Assembly (NCBI RefSeq): GCF_020532645.1
Contig: NZ_JAJAUZ010000002.1
Location: 214,968 to 278,967, forward strand
Direction: 5' to 3'
Source: Streptomyces bambusae
Lineage (GTDB): Bacteria; Actinomycetota; Actinomycetes; Streptomycetales; Streptomycetaceae
Length of the DNA: 64,000 nucleotides
The translations under genes were made by a program, and so were the position numbers. Positions 39,145 through 48,588 of this stretch are shown here, in pieces; positions within the stretch are counted from its first letter, which is position 1; each line of letters opens with the position of its first letter. Below the pieces are notes generated by a model. It ran no database searches. It saw only the letters and a list, made by a program, of their open reading frames with translations, and was not told the DNA's origin.

Positions 39145-40989
39145 TCACGGCCGGTTCAGCGGGTTGGGTACGGTTCCGGCCACGACGGCGTGCGGGCGCT
39201 CGGGCCGGTCCCGGTAGCCGTCGCTGTAGAGACGGTTCCGGTTCAGGCAGAGGCGCTCGATCCGGGGGGTGAGCAGGTCGAACAGCTCGAAGCGGTCCTT
39301 CAGCTCGGGGAAGCGGGCCTGGTAGCGGAGGATCTCCTCCCGTACGAGGGTCCAGAAGGTCTGCTCGGGCACGCCGAGGCGGTCCTCGCAGATCGCGGAG
39401 AGGTAGCGGAAGACGCCGACGAACAGTCCGGAGTGGATGAACTGCGGAAGGAAGCCGGCGGGCTCGGTGAGGAGCACCTCGCGGACCTCGTCGGGCATGG
39501 CCGCGCGCTCGGGCAGCGGCTCCTCGCTGACGTTGACGTCGTCGACGAAGTCCTTCACGGCCAGCCGCACCGGCACGTCGTGCTCGTCGAAGACAACGAT
39601 GGCGTTCTCCCCGTGCGGCGAGAAGACGGTGCCGTACCGGTAGAGGAAGTGGAGCAGCGGCGGCAGGAGGGCGGCGAACAGCCTGCGGAGCCAGACCTCG
39701 GGGGTGAGGCCGGAGCGCGCGACCAGTTCCTCGGTGAAGGCGCGGCCGCGCGCGTCGGTGTGCAGCAGCGAGGCCAGTGTGCGGGCCCGCTCCCCCGCTG
39801 CCAGCAGGCCGGTGAGCGGCTCCCGCCAGATCGCGCCCAGCAGCTCCTTGTACTGGTACGGGACCTCGGGCAGCTCGTCGTAGACGGGGTGCCGGACGGT
39901 CACGGAGGCCACCTCGCCGAGCAGGACCACCCTGCACTCGTCGCGGAGGAAGGGGTCCGCGTCCCGGAGGGAGTGCACCCAGGCGGTGACGGCGGGGGCG
40001 GCCGCGGCCAGCTTGGTGGGCAGGCCGCGCCAGACGAGGGTGTTGAAGACGGACAGCGGCAGCTTGACGCTGTGCCGGTCCGGCCGGGTGAGGTTGAGGA
40101 AGGTGCGGATGGACTGCTGCGGGAGCCGTGCGTCGGGATCGGCGGGCAGCGGCACCAGGGCGCCGGAGGCCAGGGCGGGGGCGAACAGGGGCAGTACGAC
40201 CTCGTCCCACTGCCAGGGGTGGACGGGCAGGTAGAGGTAGCCGCGCGGGTCGAGGCCGCGGTCGCGGAGGGCGCGGTCGAAGGCGTCACGGGTGACGGGG
40301 TCCAGCTCGCGCGCGTACAGGCGGGCAGGGTCCGCGAGGCCGCCGACGCCGCGGTACCCGGCGAGGGAGGTGTGGGCGGCGAGCCAGGGCAGCCTCTGCG
40401 GGGTGCGGGCCTCGGGGGCCCAGGCGGCGGCGTCGGTGCCGGAGAAGCCGAGCCGGCCCTTGTTGAGGACGAGCCAGGGGTGGCCGGTCTGGTGGCCTTC
40501 GAGGGCGGCGTAGTCGAGGTCGGCGAGGAGGTCCGCGGTGAGGGCGGTGTGGTCGAGGCGGGCGTCGGCGCTGAGGGTGGCACCGAGCTCGCGGATCAGG
40601 TGGCCGAGGGTGGCGCCGTCGAGTTCCAGCAGGCCGCGGGTGAGGACGAGGAAGCGGAACGGGTCGGTGAAGGGGACGGGGCCGGCCTGCGGGTCTCCGG
40701 CGGGCGTGTGGGTGAGGGTGGCGGGGTCGACGTGCCAGCTGCCGTACGAGCGACGGCGGGCCCGGAAGCCGAGAACGGAGCCGTCGTCGAGGGTGAGGGT
40801 CCAGGCGTCGGTGCCGGAGGGGTCGGCGTGCGGCTGCAGGACGTCCTCGTACGCGAACTCGCCGATCATCTTGGCAAGGAGGCGGCGGCCGGCGTACTCC
40901 CAGCCGGGACCGTTGAGTTCGGGCGGGGTCTGCGGGGAGGGGGGCTCGGTGGGTACGGCGGAGTCGTAGCGGGCTGGGACGTTCGGCAC
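39145..40989 (-). CDS. NRPS-independent siderophore (IucA/IucC) synthetase 1
   Basis: 614 residues. NIS synthetases join polycarboxylates such as citrate to amines through an adenylate. Motifs visible are HPWQWDEVVLPLF, the phosphate-binding QQSIRTFLNLTRPDRHSVKL, the KLPLSVFNTLVW region, FSPHGENAIVVF and LAVKDFVDDVNVSE. Open frame reaches a Met at 41019, but the GTG at 40989 has a strong GAGGAG ribosome site, so I place the start there. It is the last gene of a four-gene operon, 75 bp after the acetyltransferase. Its type (A, B or C) cannot be assigned by eye. It probably makes the second bond after synthetase 2. Confidence 0.9.
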   Translation of the reverse strand: MPNVPARYDSAVPTEPPSPQTPPELNGPGWEYAGRRLLAKMIGEFAYEDVLQPHADPSGTDAWTLTLDDGSVLGFRARRRSYGSWHVDPATLTHTPAGDPQAGPVPFTDPFRFLVLTRGLLELDGATLGHLIRELGATLSADARLDHTALTADLLADLDYAALEGHQTGHPWLVLNKGRLGFSGTDAAAWAPEARTPQRLPWLAAHTSLAGYRGVGGLADPARLYARELDPVTRDAFDRALRDRGLDPRGYLYLPVHPWQWDEVVLPLFAPALASGALVPLPADPDARLPQQSIRTFLNLTRPDRHSVKLPLSVFNTLVWRGLPTKLAAAAPAVTAWVHSLRDADPFLRDECRVVLLGEVASVTVRHPVYDELPEVPYQYKELLGAIWREPLTGLLAAGERARTLASLLHTDARGRAFTEELVARSGLTPEVWLRRLFAALLPPLLHFLYRYGTVFSPHGENAIVVFDEHDVPVRLAVKDFVDDVNVSEEPLPERAAMPDEVREVLLTEPAGFLPQFIHSGLFVGVFRYLSAICEDRLGVPEQTFWTLVREEILRYQARFPELKDRFELFDLLTPRIERLCLNRNRLYSDGYRDRPERPHAVVAGTVPNPLNRP

Positions 40990-41064
40990 AGGACTCCTCA
41001 GGTGGGAAATCTGGGACATGAGGGTTCGTCGGGACTGGCACGGGGGATGATCGAACAGGGGTGC

Positions 41065-41817
41065 TCAGAGAAGGTTGCGCAGGGCCCGCTCACGGATCAT
41101 CAGGGCGGCGCGCTTCTCGGGGAGGTCGATTTCCGCGGACAGGCGGAATCCGGAGTTCAGGAAGGCTGATACGGAGGGGGTGTTGCGGATGTCCGGTTCG
41201 GCGATGACGCGCGTGCAGCGGGGACGGTTGTCGAGCACGAGGTCGGCCACGGCACGGAGCAGCAGGGTCCCGAGGCCGCGTCCGCGGTCCGTGGAGCCTC
41301 CGATCAGCAGGTGGATACCCGTGTCGTGGGGGCGCGCCGGGTAGTGCCGGGCGAGCGGGTCGAGGTCGGCCCGGTAGATCTCCCAGTAGGACATCGGCCT
41401 GCCGTCGAGCGTGCCGAGGCAGGGGATGCTGCGGCCGTCGCCTTCGAGCTGGCCCCGCAGGTGGGCTTCGGTGGTGTCCGCAGGGCCGGCGAGTTCCCAG
41501 AACGCGGCCACGACGGGGTCGTTCATCCAGCGCGTGAGGATGTCCAGGTCGCGCTCGATGCGTACGGGCGTGAGCCGGAAGACGCCTGCGGTGGTGGGGA
41601 CGGCGTTCCAGGTGGCCGGGGAGTCCAGCAGGTCGGCCTCGGCCAGGAACGGCAGGCTCTCGGGGGTGCCGGGGCGCAGCGCGGAGCGGTCGGGTTCCGA
41701 GGCGAGCAGGGACAGCAGCTCGCTGGGGATCCGCAGGTCGAGGGTGTCCTCGCAGGAGTATCCGGCGTGCGGGGCGGGAGCGGTCCCGGTGGCGGGCGCT
41801 GCGTCGGTGGGGGTCAT
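41065..41817 (-). CDS. IucB/AlcB/MbtK-like N-acyltransferase
   Basis: 250 residues. A GNAT-fold acyltransferase of the siderophore lysine/hydroxylysine acyltransferase type. The core is FRLTPVRIERDLDILTRWMN, DPVVAAFWELAGP, YWEIYRADLDPLARHYPARP, the acyl-CoA loop GSTDRGRGLGTLLLRA and RVIAEPDIRNTPSVSAFLNS. In aerobactin, rhizobactin and mycobactin pathways this class N-acylates a hydroxylamine or amine. No hydroxylase is found in this operon, so it may acylate a plain amine, or the hydroxylase lies elsewhere. It is preceded by synthetase 2 with a 16-bp gap. Confidence 0.85.
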   Translation of the reverse strand: MTPTDAAPATGTAPAPHAGYSCEDTLDLRIPSELLSLLASEPDRSALRPGTPESLPFLAEADLLDSPATWNAVPTTAGVFRLTPVRIERDLDILTRWMNDPVVAAFWELAGPADTTEAHLRGQLEGDGRSIPCLGTLDGRPMSYWEIYRADLDPLARHYPARPHDTGIHLLIGGSTDRGRGLGTLLLRAVADLVLDNRPRCTRVIAEPDIRNTPSVSAFLNSGFRLSAEIDLPEKRAALMIRERALRNLL

Positions 41818-41833
41818 GCGGGGTGTCCCAACG

Positions 41834-43714
41834 TCAGTCGTGGAGGGGGTTGGTGAGGGTGGCGTAGACGGACTGGGTGTCGACGGGTCCGACGAGTTCG
41901 TCCAGCCCGTGCAGCCGGGTGAGCAGGTTGGCCTTGCAGCGCAGGGTGGGCGAGTCGAGGAGCAGGGCCGGCAGCGGGCCGAGGCCGGAGGCCTTGCCGA
42001 GGAAGCGGCGGAAGGCGGCGAGCAGGAGCCGCTCGTCGGCGAGGCCCTGGGAGCCGAAGGCTCCGATCAGGCCGAGGACGTTGTTGATGCCGAGGTAGTA
42101 GGCGAAGCGCTCGTCGGTGACGGCGTCGGAGACGAACGTGTCGCTGGCGGTGCCGATGCCGGGCAGGCGCCGGTCGAGTTCGTCGCGGTGGGACTCGCGG
42201 AAGTAGTAGCCCTGGTTGTCCCGGTAACGGCCGCCGGCGGGCCAGCCGGCCGGGTCCAGCAGGACGAGGGTGTTCTGCTGGTGTGCTTCGAGGGCGATGC
42301 CGGCGAGGGCGTCGAGGGCGAGCACGGGCAGGACGACCTGGTCCAGGTAGCGCAGGAACCACTCGGTGGCGACGGCGGAGGCTGGTCGTCCGGTGGCGGC
42401 GGCCAGACGGGCGACGGTGTCGGCGAGCCGTGAGGTCACGGTGTCGCGTCCGGGCCACGGGCGCGGGGCGGTGAGGGCGGCGATGCACACGGCGTCGTCG
42501 GCGGGGCCGAAGGGGTTGTGCCGCAGCAGGGCGTCGAGGCCGGGTACGGGTTCGCCTTCGGGGGTGTTGACGGCCACCCACGCGGGGTCGCGGACGATGT
42601 CGAAGCCGGGGTGGGCGGCCTGCCACTGGTCGGCGAGGCCGGCGCGCAGCAGCCGGTGGACTTCGACACCGCGGTGGAGTTCCTTGCGGAGGTTCTCCCG
42701 GCGGGAGTTGGTGATGGGGACGCCCAGCGAGAGCTTGAGCATCGCGGGGGTGCCGGGGCGGGCGACGGTGCGGATCGAGGAGGTGGGGTGCCAGGGGGTG
42801 CCGTGGGCGCCGAGGTCGTGGAGGAGTCCGGTGTCGAGCAGGGCGTTGACGGCGGGGCGGTGCAGCAGGTCGCGGGCCTGCCAGGGGTGCAGGGGAAGGG
42901 GGGTGGTGCCTTCGGGGAGGGTGAGTCCGGGGGCGAGGCGGGCGAGGAGCTGGGCGGCGGGGACGGTGCGGCCGCTTTCGGTCCAGGCCGAGTCGGTGGC
43001 GAGGACGGAGGGGTGGACGGCCATCCAGTGCAGCGGGAAGGCACCGTGCAGTTCGGGTGAGTAGCGGCGGGCTTCGGCCTCGGAGAGGCCTTCGCGGCTC
43101 TTGGGTGTGGGGTGGAGGGGGTGTCCCAGCAGCAGGGACTGTTCGGCGGTGAGGAAGGGGTCGGCGCCGGCGGGCGGTCCGGGGTTGCGTCGCCGGTCGG
43201 CGATGAAGGCGGTGGTGCGGCGCACGGAGTCGGCGACCCGGCCGACCAGGTCGGCGCCGCCGCGGCCGCCGCCTTCGCGGACGAGGAGTCCGGCGAGGGT
43301 GACGGCGTCGAGCCCCGGGGCGTCGGTGGGGGCACAGCCGAGGCGGGGTGGGGCGAAGCGGTGCCAGCCGGCGGGTGACCAGTAGCGGACGGGCGTGAGG
43401 AGGGAGGTGCCGGAGGCGGGCAGCGGGATGTGCAGGGTGGGGCCCTCGGGGCGGGGCAGGTCGTTCTCGCGGACCCAGCAGCGCAGCAGGTTCTCGACGG
43501 CGGCGGCCTCGGCGGCGAGTGCGGGGTCGTGGTGGTCGAGCAGGTCGGGCGGTTCCTCGGCGGGGCGTGCGGTGGCGGGTGCGGCCGGGCGGAGCCGGGG
43601 GATGCCGTCCTTCTGCCGGGGCACGGTCGCCGGGGCCGCAGCGCCGGACTGGGCCGGCGGGGTGTGGGAAGGGCCGTCGGCGGGTTGCGGTTCGGGGGCG
43701 GAGCTGGAGGTCAC
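41834..43714 (-). CDS. NRPS-independent siderophore (IucA/IucC) synthetase 2
   Basis: 626 residues from a GTG at 43714 with an AAGGA ribosome site. A Pro/Ala-rich head of about 75 residues precedes the synthetase. Motifs are LGHPLHPTPKSREGLSEAEA, LPLHPWQARDLL, the adenylation stretch TSSIRTVARPGTPAMLKLSL followed by GVPITNSRRENLRKEL, GIALEAHQQNTLVLLDP and LRCKANLLTRLHG. These are characteristic of IucA/AcsD-like enzymes that activate citrate. It lies 22 bp after the aminotransferase and is probably the first condensing enzyme. Confidence 0.91.
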   Translation of the reverse strand: MTSSSAPEPQPADGPSHTPPAQSGAAAPATVPRQKDGIPRLRPAAPATARPAEEPPDLLDHHDPALAAEAAAVENLLRCWVRENDLPRPEGPTLHIPLPASGTSLLTPVRYWSPAGWHRFAPPRLGCAPTDAPGLDAVTLAGLLVREGGGRGGADLVGRVADSVRRTTAFIADRRRNPGPPAGADPFLTAEQSLLLGHPLHPTPKSREGLSEAEARRYSPELHGAFPLHWMAVHPSVLATDSAWTESGRTVPAAQLLARLAPGLTLPEGTTPLPLHPWQARDLLHRPAVNALLDTGLLHDLGAHGTPWHPTSSIRTVARPGTPAMLKLSLGVPITNSRRENLRKELHRGVEVHRLLRAGLADQWQAAHPGFDIVRDPAWVAVNTPEGEPVPGLDALLRHNPFGPADDAVCIAALTAPRPWPGRDTVTSRLADTVARLAAATGRPASAVATEWFLRYLDQVVLPVLALDALAGIALEAHQQNTLVLLDPAGWPAGGRYRDNQGYYFRESHRDELDRRLPGIGTASDTFVSDAVTDERFAYYLGINNVLGLIGAFGSQGLADERLLLAAFRRFLGKASGLGPLPALLLDSPTLRCKANLLTRLHGLDELVGPVDTQSVYATLTNPLHD

Positions 43715-43736
43715 GGGGGTTCCTTGGGTGTCCGGA

Positions 43737-45398
43737 TCAGTACGCGTCGGGGTCGCCGCGGCGGGCGTGGTGGCGGATGCGCTCGGCGTCGGCGATGGCG
43801 TCGGCGAGCCGGTCGAGGACGGCCGTGGCCTGCTCGTCGGTGAGGGTCAGCGGGGGCAGCAGCCGGACCACGCTGGAGTGCCGCCCTCCGAGCTCGACGA
43901 TGAGCCCTCGCCGCAGGCATTCCTGCTGCACGATGGCCGCCAGCACGGGGTCGGCGGGTGCGGGCGCCATCCGCCGCCCGGCCGCCCCCGCGGTGGTGCC
44001 GCCCGGCGTCGGGCGCCGGCCCGCTGCGGACTCCGTACGCGCGGGGAGCTGCACGGGCCCGGGGGCCGGCCGCGGCGCTGGGTCATGGCACGACCCGGCG
44101 GTGTGCCCGGGGCACGGCTCGGTCGCGCGCTCGTCGTCACGCCCGCCGACCGCATCCGTACCTCCGGGGGCCGGGGTGCGTCCGGCGGCCGGCTGCGGCA
44201 CAGAGGCGGCTCCGGCGGGGGGCTGGACGGGGACGGAGGGGGCGGCTTCGGGGTCGACGAGTTCGACGCCGAGCATCAGGCCGCGGCCGCGGACGTCGCC
44301 GATGCAGGGGTGGGCGGTGGCGAGGGTGCGAAGGGCGGTGAGCATCCGGGCGCCGAGGTCGGCGGCGCGGGCGGCGAGGCCGTTACGGCGGACGTACGCG
44401 AGGGTGGCGGTGCCTGCGGCCATGGCGAGCTGGTTGCCGCGGAAGGTGCCGGCGTGGGCGCCGGGCTGCCAGGTGTCGAGGTCTTCGTGGTAGACGACGA
44501 CGGCGAGCGGCAGGCTGCCACCGATGGCCTTGGACAGGACCATCACGTCAGGCACCACCCCGGCGTGGTCCACCCCCCAGAAGGCGCCGGTGCGACCCAC
44601 GCCGGTCTGCACCTCGTCGGCGATCAGCGGGATCCCCCGCTCGCGGGTCACGGCGCGCATCCGGCGCAGCCAGGCGTCGGGGGCGGGGTGCACCCCGCCC
44701 TCGCCCTGGACCGGTTCGAGGATCATCCCGGCGGGGGCGGTCACCCCGCCCTTGGGGTCGTCGAGGAGGTTCTCGGTCCAGTGGGCGGCGAGGTCGGCGC
44801 CTTCCGCACCGCCCACGCCGTACGGGCAGCGGTAGTCCTGCGGGTAGGGCAGCCGGGTGACGCGGACGTCCTGGGCGCCGCCGGAGGCGTCGAGGGCTCC
44901 GGCGGTCATGCCGTGGTACGCGCCGGTGAAGGCGAGCAGTCCGGAGCGTCCGGTGGCGTTGCGGACCAGCTTCAGTGCGGCTTCGACGGCGTCGGTGCCG
45001 GCCGGACCGCAGAACTGCACCCGGCCGTGCTCGGCGAGCGGGCCGGGCAGCGAGGCGAACAGCTCGGTGGTGAAGGCGTCCTTGACCGGGGTGGCGAGGT
45101 CGAGGACGTGCAACGGGGCGCCGGAGTCGATGACTTTGCGGATGGCCTCCAGCACCACGGGGTGGTTGTGGCCGAGCGCGAGGGTACCCGCCCCGGAGAG
45201 GCAGTCGAGGTAACGGCGGCCGTCGGCGCCCTCGATGGTCAGCCCGCGGGCCCGTACCGGCACGATCGGGAGCGAGCGCGCGTATGTGCGGGCCGCGGAT
45301 TCGCGCAGGGACTGGCGGCGCAGGATGGCCTCGGGTTCTGCCGTCCCCTCCGCCGCGCCCATCGGTGCTGCTGCAGCCGCCTGTTCGGTCAAGGCCAC
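43737..45398 (-). CDS. class III aminotransferase (diaminobutyrate-type) with a 100-residue insertion
   Basis: 553 residues from a GTG at 45398. This PLP enzyme resembles diaminobutyrate-2-oxoglutarate transaminases (RhbA, EctB). It has YLDCLSGAGTLALGHNHPVV, FTGAYHGMTAGALDASGG, the aspartate motif PLIADEVQTGVGRTG, and the PLP lysine in VLSKAIGGSLPLAVVVYH. A Pro/Ala/Gly-rich insertion of about 99 residues interrupts the C-terminal small domain between residues 383 and 483, after which normal sequence resumes (LRRGLIVELGGRHSSVVRLL). It probably makes L-2,4-diaminobutyrate for the siderophore. It is the first gene of the operon. Confidence 0.88.
   Translation of the reverse strand: MALTEQAAAAAPMGAAEGTAEPEAILRRQSLRESAARTYARSLPIVPVRARGLTIEGADGRRYLDCLSGAGTLALGHNHPVVLEAIRKVIDSGAPLHVLDLATPVKDAFTTELFASLPGPLAEHGRVQFCGPAGTDAVEAALKLVRNATGRSGLLAFTGAYHGMTAGALDASGGAQDVRVTRLPYPQDYRCPYGVGGAEGADLAAHWTENLLDDPKGGVTAPAGMILEPVQGEGGVHPAPDAWLRRMRAVTRERGIPLIADEVQTGVGRTGAFWGVDHAGVVPDVMVLSKAIGGSLPLAVVVYHEDLDTWQPGAHAGTFRGNQLAMAAGTATLAYVRRNGLAARAADLGARMLTALRTLATAHPCIGDVRGRGLMLGVELVDPEAAPSVPVQPPAGAASVPQPAAGRTPAPGGTDAVGGRDDERATEPCPGHTAGSCHDPAPRPAPGPVQLPARTESAAGRRPTPGGTTAGAAGRRMAPAPADPVLAAIVQQECLRRGLIVELGGRHSSVVRLLPPLTLTDEQATAVLDRLADAIADAERIRHHARRGDPDAY
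43953..44249 (-). other. low-complexity insertion inside the aminotransferase
   Basis: About 297 bp in frame, coding for a Pro/Ala/Gly/Arg-rich stretch with four scattered Cys/His residues. It lies between the two halves of the C-terminal domain. No stop or shift is seen, so the enzyme should still be translated whole. Confidence 0.7.
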
Positions 45399-45613
45399 TA
45401 CTCTCGGTCCTCCCGCATGGATTGCTCTTCGAACAAGGACGCTGCACTCGCGTTCCCCCGTACGTACCAACGACGACGGCGCCGGGGGATCACGGGTGGG
45501 TCCGAAGATCCTTGCGGGCGGGGAACCGCGCCCCCGCTCTGCACCGTCACCAACCTCAGCGGCATAGTGGGGGGTTGCACTCCACGCCTCGAAGCACCAG
45601 GGGGATACACGAC

Positions 45614-46840
45614 ATGCGACCGATCCGACCGGCCTCCGCCGCCCCGAGCGGGCGAAGCTCCCGTCGCGGATCCCGGACCGCGGTGGCCACCGGCCTGTGT
45701 GCGGTCCTCGCGCTGACCGCGGCGGCCTGCGGTCCGGGCGGCGACGAGGCGAGCGGCGGCAAGCCGACCGTCGCGGCGAGCGACCCGGCACCGGGCCCCG
45801 GCGGCATCAAGATCCCGGAGCAACTCCGCGACAAGCTGCGGGAGCACGGCATCGACCTCGACAAGTGGCGGGACGGCGCCTGGAAGGACTGGAAGAAGGA
45901 CGACTGGCTGCGCGAGGCCGAGGACTACATCAACCCGATCATCGAGGACCTGTGGGACCCGGACCGGATGCGCCGGGCGAAGAAGCCCGAGCAGCCGGTG
46001 GCCGACCCCGACCTCGGCAAGGACCAGGGCGTCACGGACCCGACCCCGGCGCCCGTGCGGGCCCGCCCGGTGCAGTCTCCGTACCACCAGAGCGTGCCGG
46101 AGGCCGGGAAGGTCTTCTTCGACGGACCCGAGGGTTCGATGGTCTGCTCGGCGACCGTGGTGAAGGACCCGGCCCGCCCGGGCAAGTCCAACATGGTCTG
46201 GACGGCCGGCCACTGCGTGCACGCGGGCAAGAAGGGCGGCTGGTACCGGAACATCGCCTTCGTGCCCTCGTACAACGACGCCGGCCGGTCGGCCGCCGAC
46301 CTCAAGGGCGCGTCGCGCGAGCAGGTCGCCCCGTACGGCGTCTGGTGGAGCGACTGGGCGTCGACGTCCGACCAGTGGATCGCCGAGGGCGGTCCGACGG
46401 GCGGCGCGGGTGCCCCGTACGACTTCGCGGTGCTGCATGTGACGCCGGAGAAGGAGACCGGGAAGTCGCTGGAGGAGACCGTCGGTTCGGCGCTCCCGGT
46501 GGAGTTCCAGGCGCCCTCGGTCCCGAAGGTCGCTCAGATCACGGCCACCGGCTACCCGGCGGCGCCGCCGTTCGACGGGCAGCGCGCCTTCCAGTGCGCC
46601 GACCGGCCGGGCCGGCTGTCGCTGAACGCGCAGGACCCGGTGATGTACCGGATCGGCTGCACGATGACCGGCGGTTCGTCCGGTGGCGGCTGGGTGGCCA
46701 CGGGCCGGGACGGCAAGCCGGCTCTGGTGTCCAACACCTCGATCGGCCCGGTGACGGCGGGCTGGCTCGCCGGTCCGAGGCTGGGTGCCGAGGCGAAGGC
46801 GATCTTCGGCGCGGTGAGCGGCAAGTTCGCGGGCCGCTAG
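45614..46840 (+). CDS. trypsin-like serine peptidase lipoprotein
   Basis: 408 residues from the ATG at 45614. A twin-Arg-like basic head and hydrophobic stretch end in a lipobox LTAAAC, so the protein is probably lipid-anchored on the outside of the membrane. A charged linker follows (DKLREHGIDLDKWRDGAWKD, WLREAEDYINPIIED). The peptidase triad is visible: His in VWTAGHCVHAG, Asp in PYDFAVLHV and Ser in MTGGSSGGGWVA. The Ser context (GGSSGGGW) is that of the V8/glutamyl-endopeptidase-like S1 group. It diverges from the siderophore operon. Confidence 0.88.
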   Translation: MRPIRPASAAPSGRSSRRGSRTAVATGLCAVLALTAAACGPGGDEASGGKPTVAASDPAPGPGGIKIPEQLRDKLREHGIDLDKWRDGAWKDWKKDDWLREAEDYINPIIEDLWDPDRMRRAKKPEQPVADPDLGKDQGVTDPTPAPVRARPVQSPYHQSVPEAGKVFFDGPEGSMVCSATVVKDPARPGKSNMVWTAGHCVHAGKKGGWYRNIAFVPSYNDAGRSAADLKGASREQVAPYGVWWSDWASTSDQWIAEGGPTGGAGAPYDFAVLHVTPEKETGKSLEETVGSALPVEFQAPSVPKVAQITATGYPAAPPFDGQRAFQCADRPGRLSLNAQDPVMYRIGCTMTGGSSGGGWVATGRDGKPALVSNTSIGPVTAGWLAGPRLGAEAKAIFGAVSGKFAGR

Positions 46841-46870
46841 ACAAGTCCGCGGGCCGCCCCGAATACGGGA

Positions 46871-46912
46871 AAGGGCCCCTGCCTCCTGGGATTTCAGGGG
46901 GCAGGGGCCCTT
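46871..46912. terminator. bidirectional terminator between protease and hflX
   Basis: A perfect 13-bp stem (46871-46883 with 46900-46912) is extended inward by a CCTG/CAGG pair. It lies between the convergent stop codons at 46840 and 46956, with flanking A- and T-rich ends. Confidence 0.85.
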
Positions 46913-46955
46913 CCGTGTCACGGTCCCGCAGCCGGCGCGCCCGCCGGCTCCGGGA

Positions 46956-48443
46956 TCAGTGCTTCGCCGGCACGTACGGGGCGAGGTCCGCGGCCAGGTC
47001 CTCGTTGACCCGCGCCCGGAGCAGGGTGCCCTCCGGGGTGTGCTCCTCGGACAGCATCTCGCCCTCGGCGTGCACCCGGGCGACCAGCCCGCCGTGCGTG
47101 TACGGCACGAGCACCTCGACCTCGACCGACGGCCGGGGCAGCTCCGAGTCGATCAGCGCGAGGAGCTCGTCGATGCCCATGCCGGTGCGCGCCGAGACGG
47201 CGATGGAGTGCCGCTCGATGCGCAGCAGGCGCTGGAGCACCAGCGGGTCCGCGGCGTCGGCCTTGTTGATCACGACGATCTCCGGCACGTCGACGGCGCC
47301 GACCTCGCGGATGACCTCGCGGACCGCCGCCAGCTGCTCCTCCGGTGCCGGGTGCGCGCCGTCGACCACGTGCAGGATGAGGTCGGAGTCGCCGACCTCC
47401 TCCATCGTGGAGCGGAACGCCTCGACGAGGTGGTGGGGCAGGTGCCGGACGAAGCCGACGGTGTCGGCCAGCGTGTAGATCCGGCCGGTCGGGGTCTCGG
47501 CCCGGCGCACGGTCGGGTCGAGGGTGGCGAACAGCGCGTTCTCCACCAGCACGCCCGCGCCGGTGAGGCGGTTGAGCAGCGAGGACTTGCCCGCGTTGGT
47601 GTAGCCGGCGATGGCGACGGACGGGATCTTGTTGCGCCGCCGCTCCTGCCGCTTGATGTCGCGGCCGGTCTTCATCTCCGCGATCTCCCGGCGCATCTTC
47701 GCCATCTTCTCGCGGATCCGGCGCCGGTCCGTCTCGATCTTGGTCTCACCGGGGCCTCGGGTGGCCATGCCGCCACCGCCGCCGCCACCCATCTGCCGGG
47801 ACAGCGACTGACCCCAGCCGCGCAGTCGCGGCAGCATGTACTGCATCTGCGCGAGCGCGACCTGCGCCTTGCCCTCACGGGACTTGGCGTGCTGGGCGAA
47901 GATGTCCAGGATCAGGGCGGTCCGGTCGACCACCTTGACCTTGACGACGTCTTCGAGGGCGATGAGCTGGCCGGGGCTGAGTTCGCCGTCGCAGACGACG
48001 GTGTCGGCACCGGTCTCCAGGACGATGTCCCGCAGCTCCCGGGCCTTGCCCGAGCCGATGAAGGTGGCCGGGTCCGGCTTGTCGCGGCGCTGCATGACAC
48101 CGTCGAGGACGAGGGCGCCGGCCGTCTCGGCGAGGGCGGCGAGCTCCGCGAGGGAGTTCTCCGCATCGGTCACCGTGCCTGAGGTCCAGACACCGACGAG
48201 CACGACGCGCTCCAGGCGGAGCTGTCGGTACTCGACCTCGGTGACGTCTTCGAGCTCGGTGGAGAGGCCTGCGACGCGGCGCAGGGCCGCGCGGTCGGAG
48301 CGGTCGAACTGGTCGCCGTCCCGCTCTCCGTCGACCTCGTGGCTCCAGGCGACGTCCTCTTCCATCAGGGCATCGGCCCGAAGGCTCTCGGTGAAGCTCT
48401 GCGCGTCGCGCGCATCCTGGGAAGGGGAAGAAGAGGAGGTCAT
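46956..48443 (-). CDS. hflX: GTPase HflX
   Basis: 495 residues. HflX is a ribosome-associated GTPase that splits stalled or hibernating ribosomes under stress. The HflX N-terminal domain includes the Gly-rich linker and GPGETKIETDRRRIREKM. The G domain has G1 AGYTNAGKSSLLNRLTGAG, G3 LADTVGFVRHLPH and G4 VINKADAADP. The C-terminal HflX domain closes the protein. The first 60 residues are acidic and poorly conserved. A ribosome site AAGGA precedes the ATG at 48443. Confidence 0.96.
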   Translation of the reverse strand: MTSSSSPSQDARDAQSFTESLRADALMEEDVAWSHEVDGERDGDQFDRSDRAALRRVAGLSTELEDVTEVEYRQLRLERVVLVGVWTSGTVTDAENSLAELAALAETAGALVLDGVMQRRDKPDPATFIGSGKARELRDIVLETGADTVVCDGELSPGQLIALEDVVKVKVVDRTALILDIFAQHAKSREGKAQVALAQMQYMLPRLRGWGQSLSRQMGGGGGGGMATRGPGETKIETDRRRIREKMAKMRREIAEMKTGRDIKRQERRRNKIPSVAIAGYTNAGKSSLLNRLTGAGVLVENALFATLDPTVRRAETPTGRIYTLADTVGFVRHLPHHLVEAFRSTMEEVGDSDLILHVVDGAHPAPEEQLAAVREVIREVGAVDVPEIVVINKADAADPLVLQRLLRIERHSIAVSARTGMGIDELLALIDSELPRPSVEVEVLVPYTHGGLVARVHAEGEMLSEEHTPEGTLLRARVNEDLAADLAPYVPAKH

Positions 48444-48588
48444 TGGGTCCTTACGTCGATGTGAATGTACTGCTGGGGGTGCAACGCGCGAGGTTCCGGG
48501 AAGATTCCCGGGCCTCGGCGGCCCGTCGATAGTGACATGCCCGTTCGGAGCCCGTCACACCCTTTTCGCGCCAGCAGCGGGCCACGTG

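Noticed and set aside
45399..45613. Iron box before the siderophore operon
   Set aside because: No sequence close to TTAGGTTAGGCTCACCTAA is visible; a weak variant could still exist.
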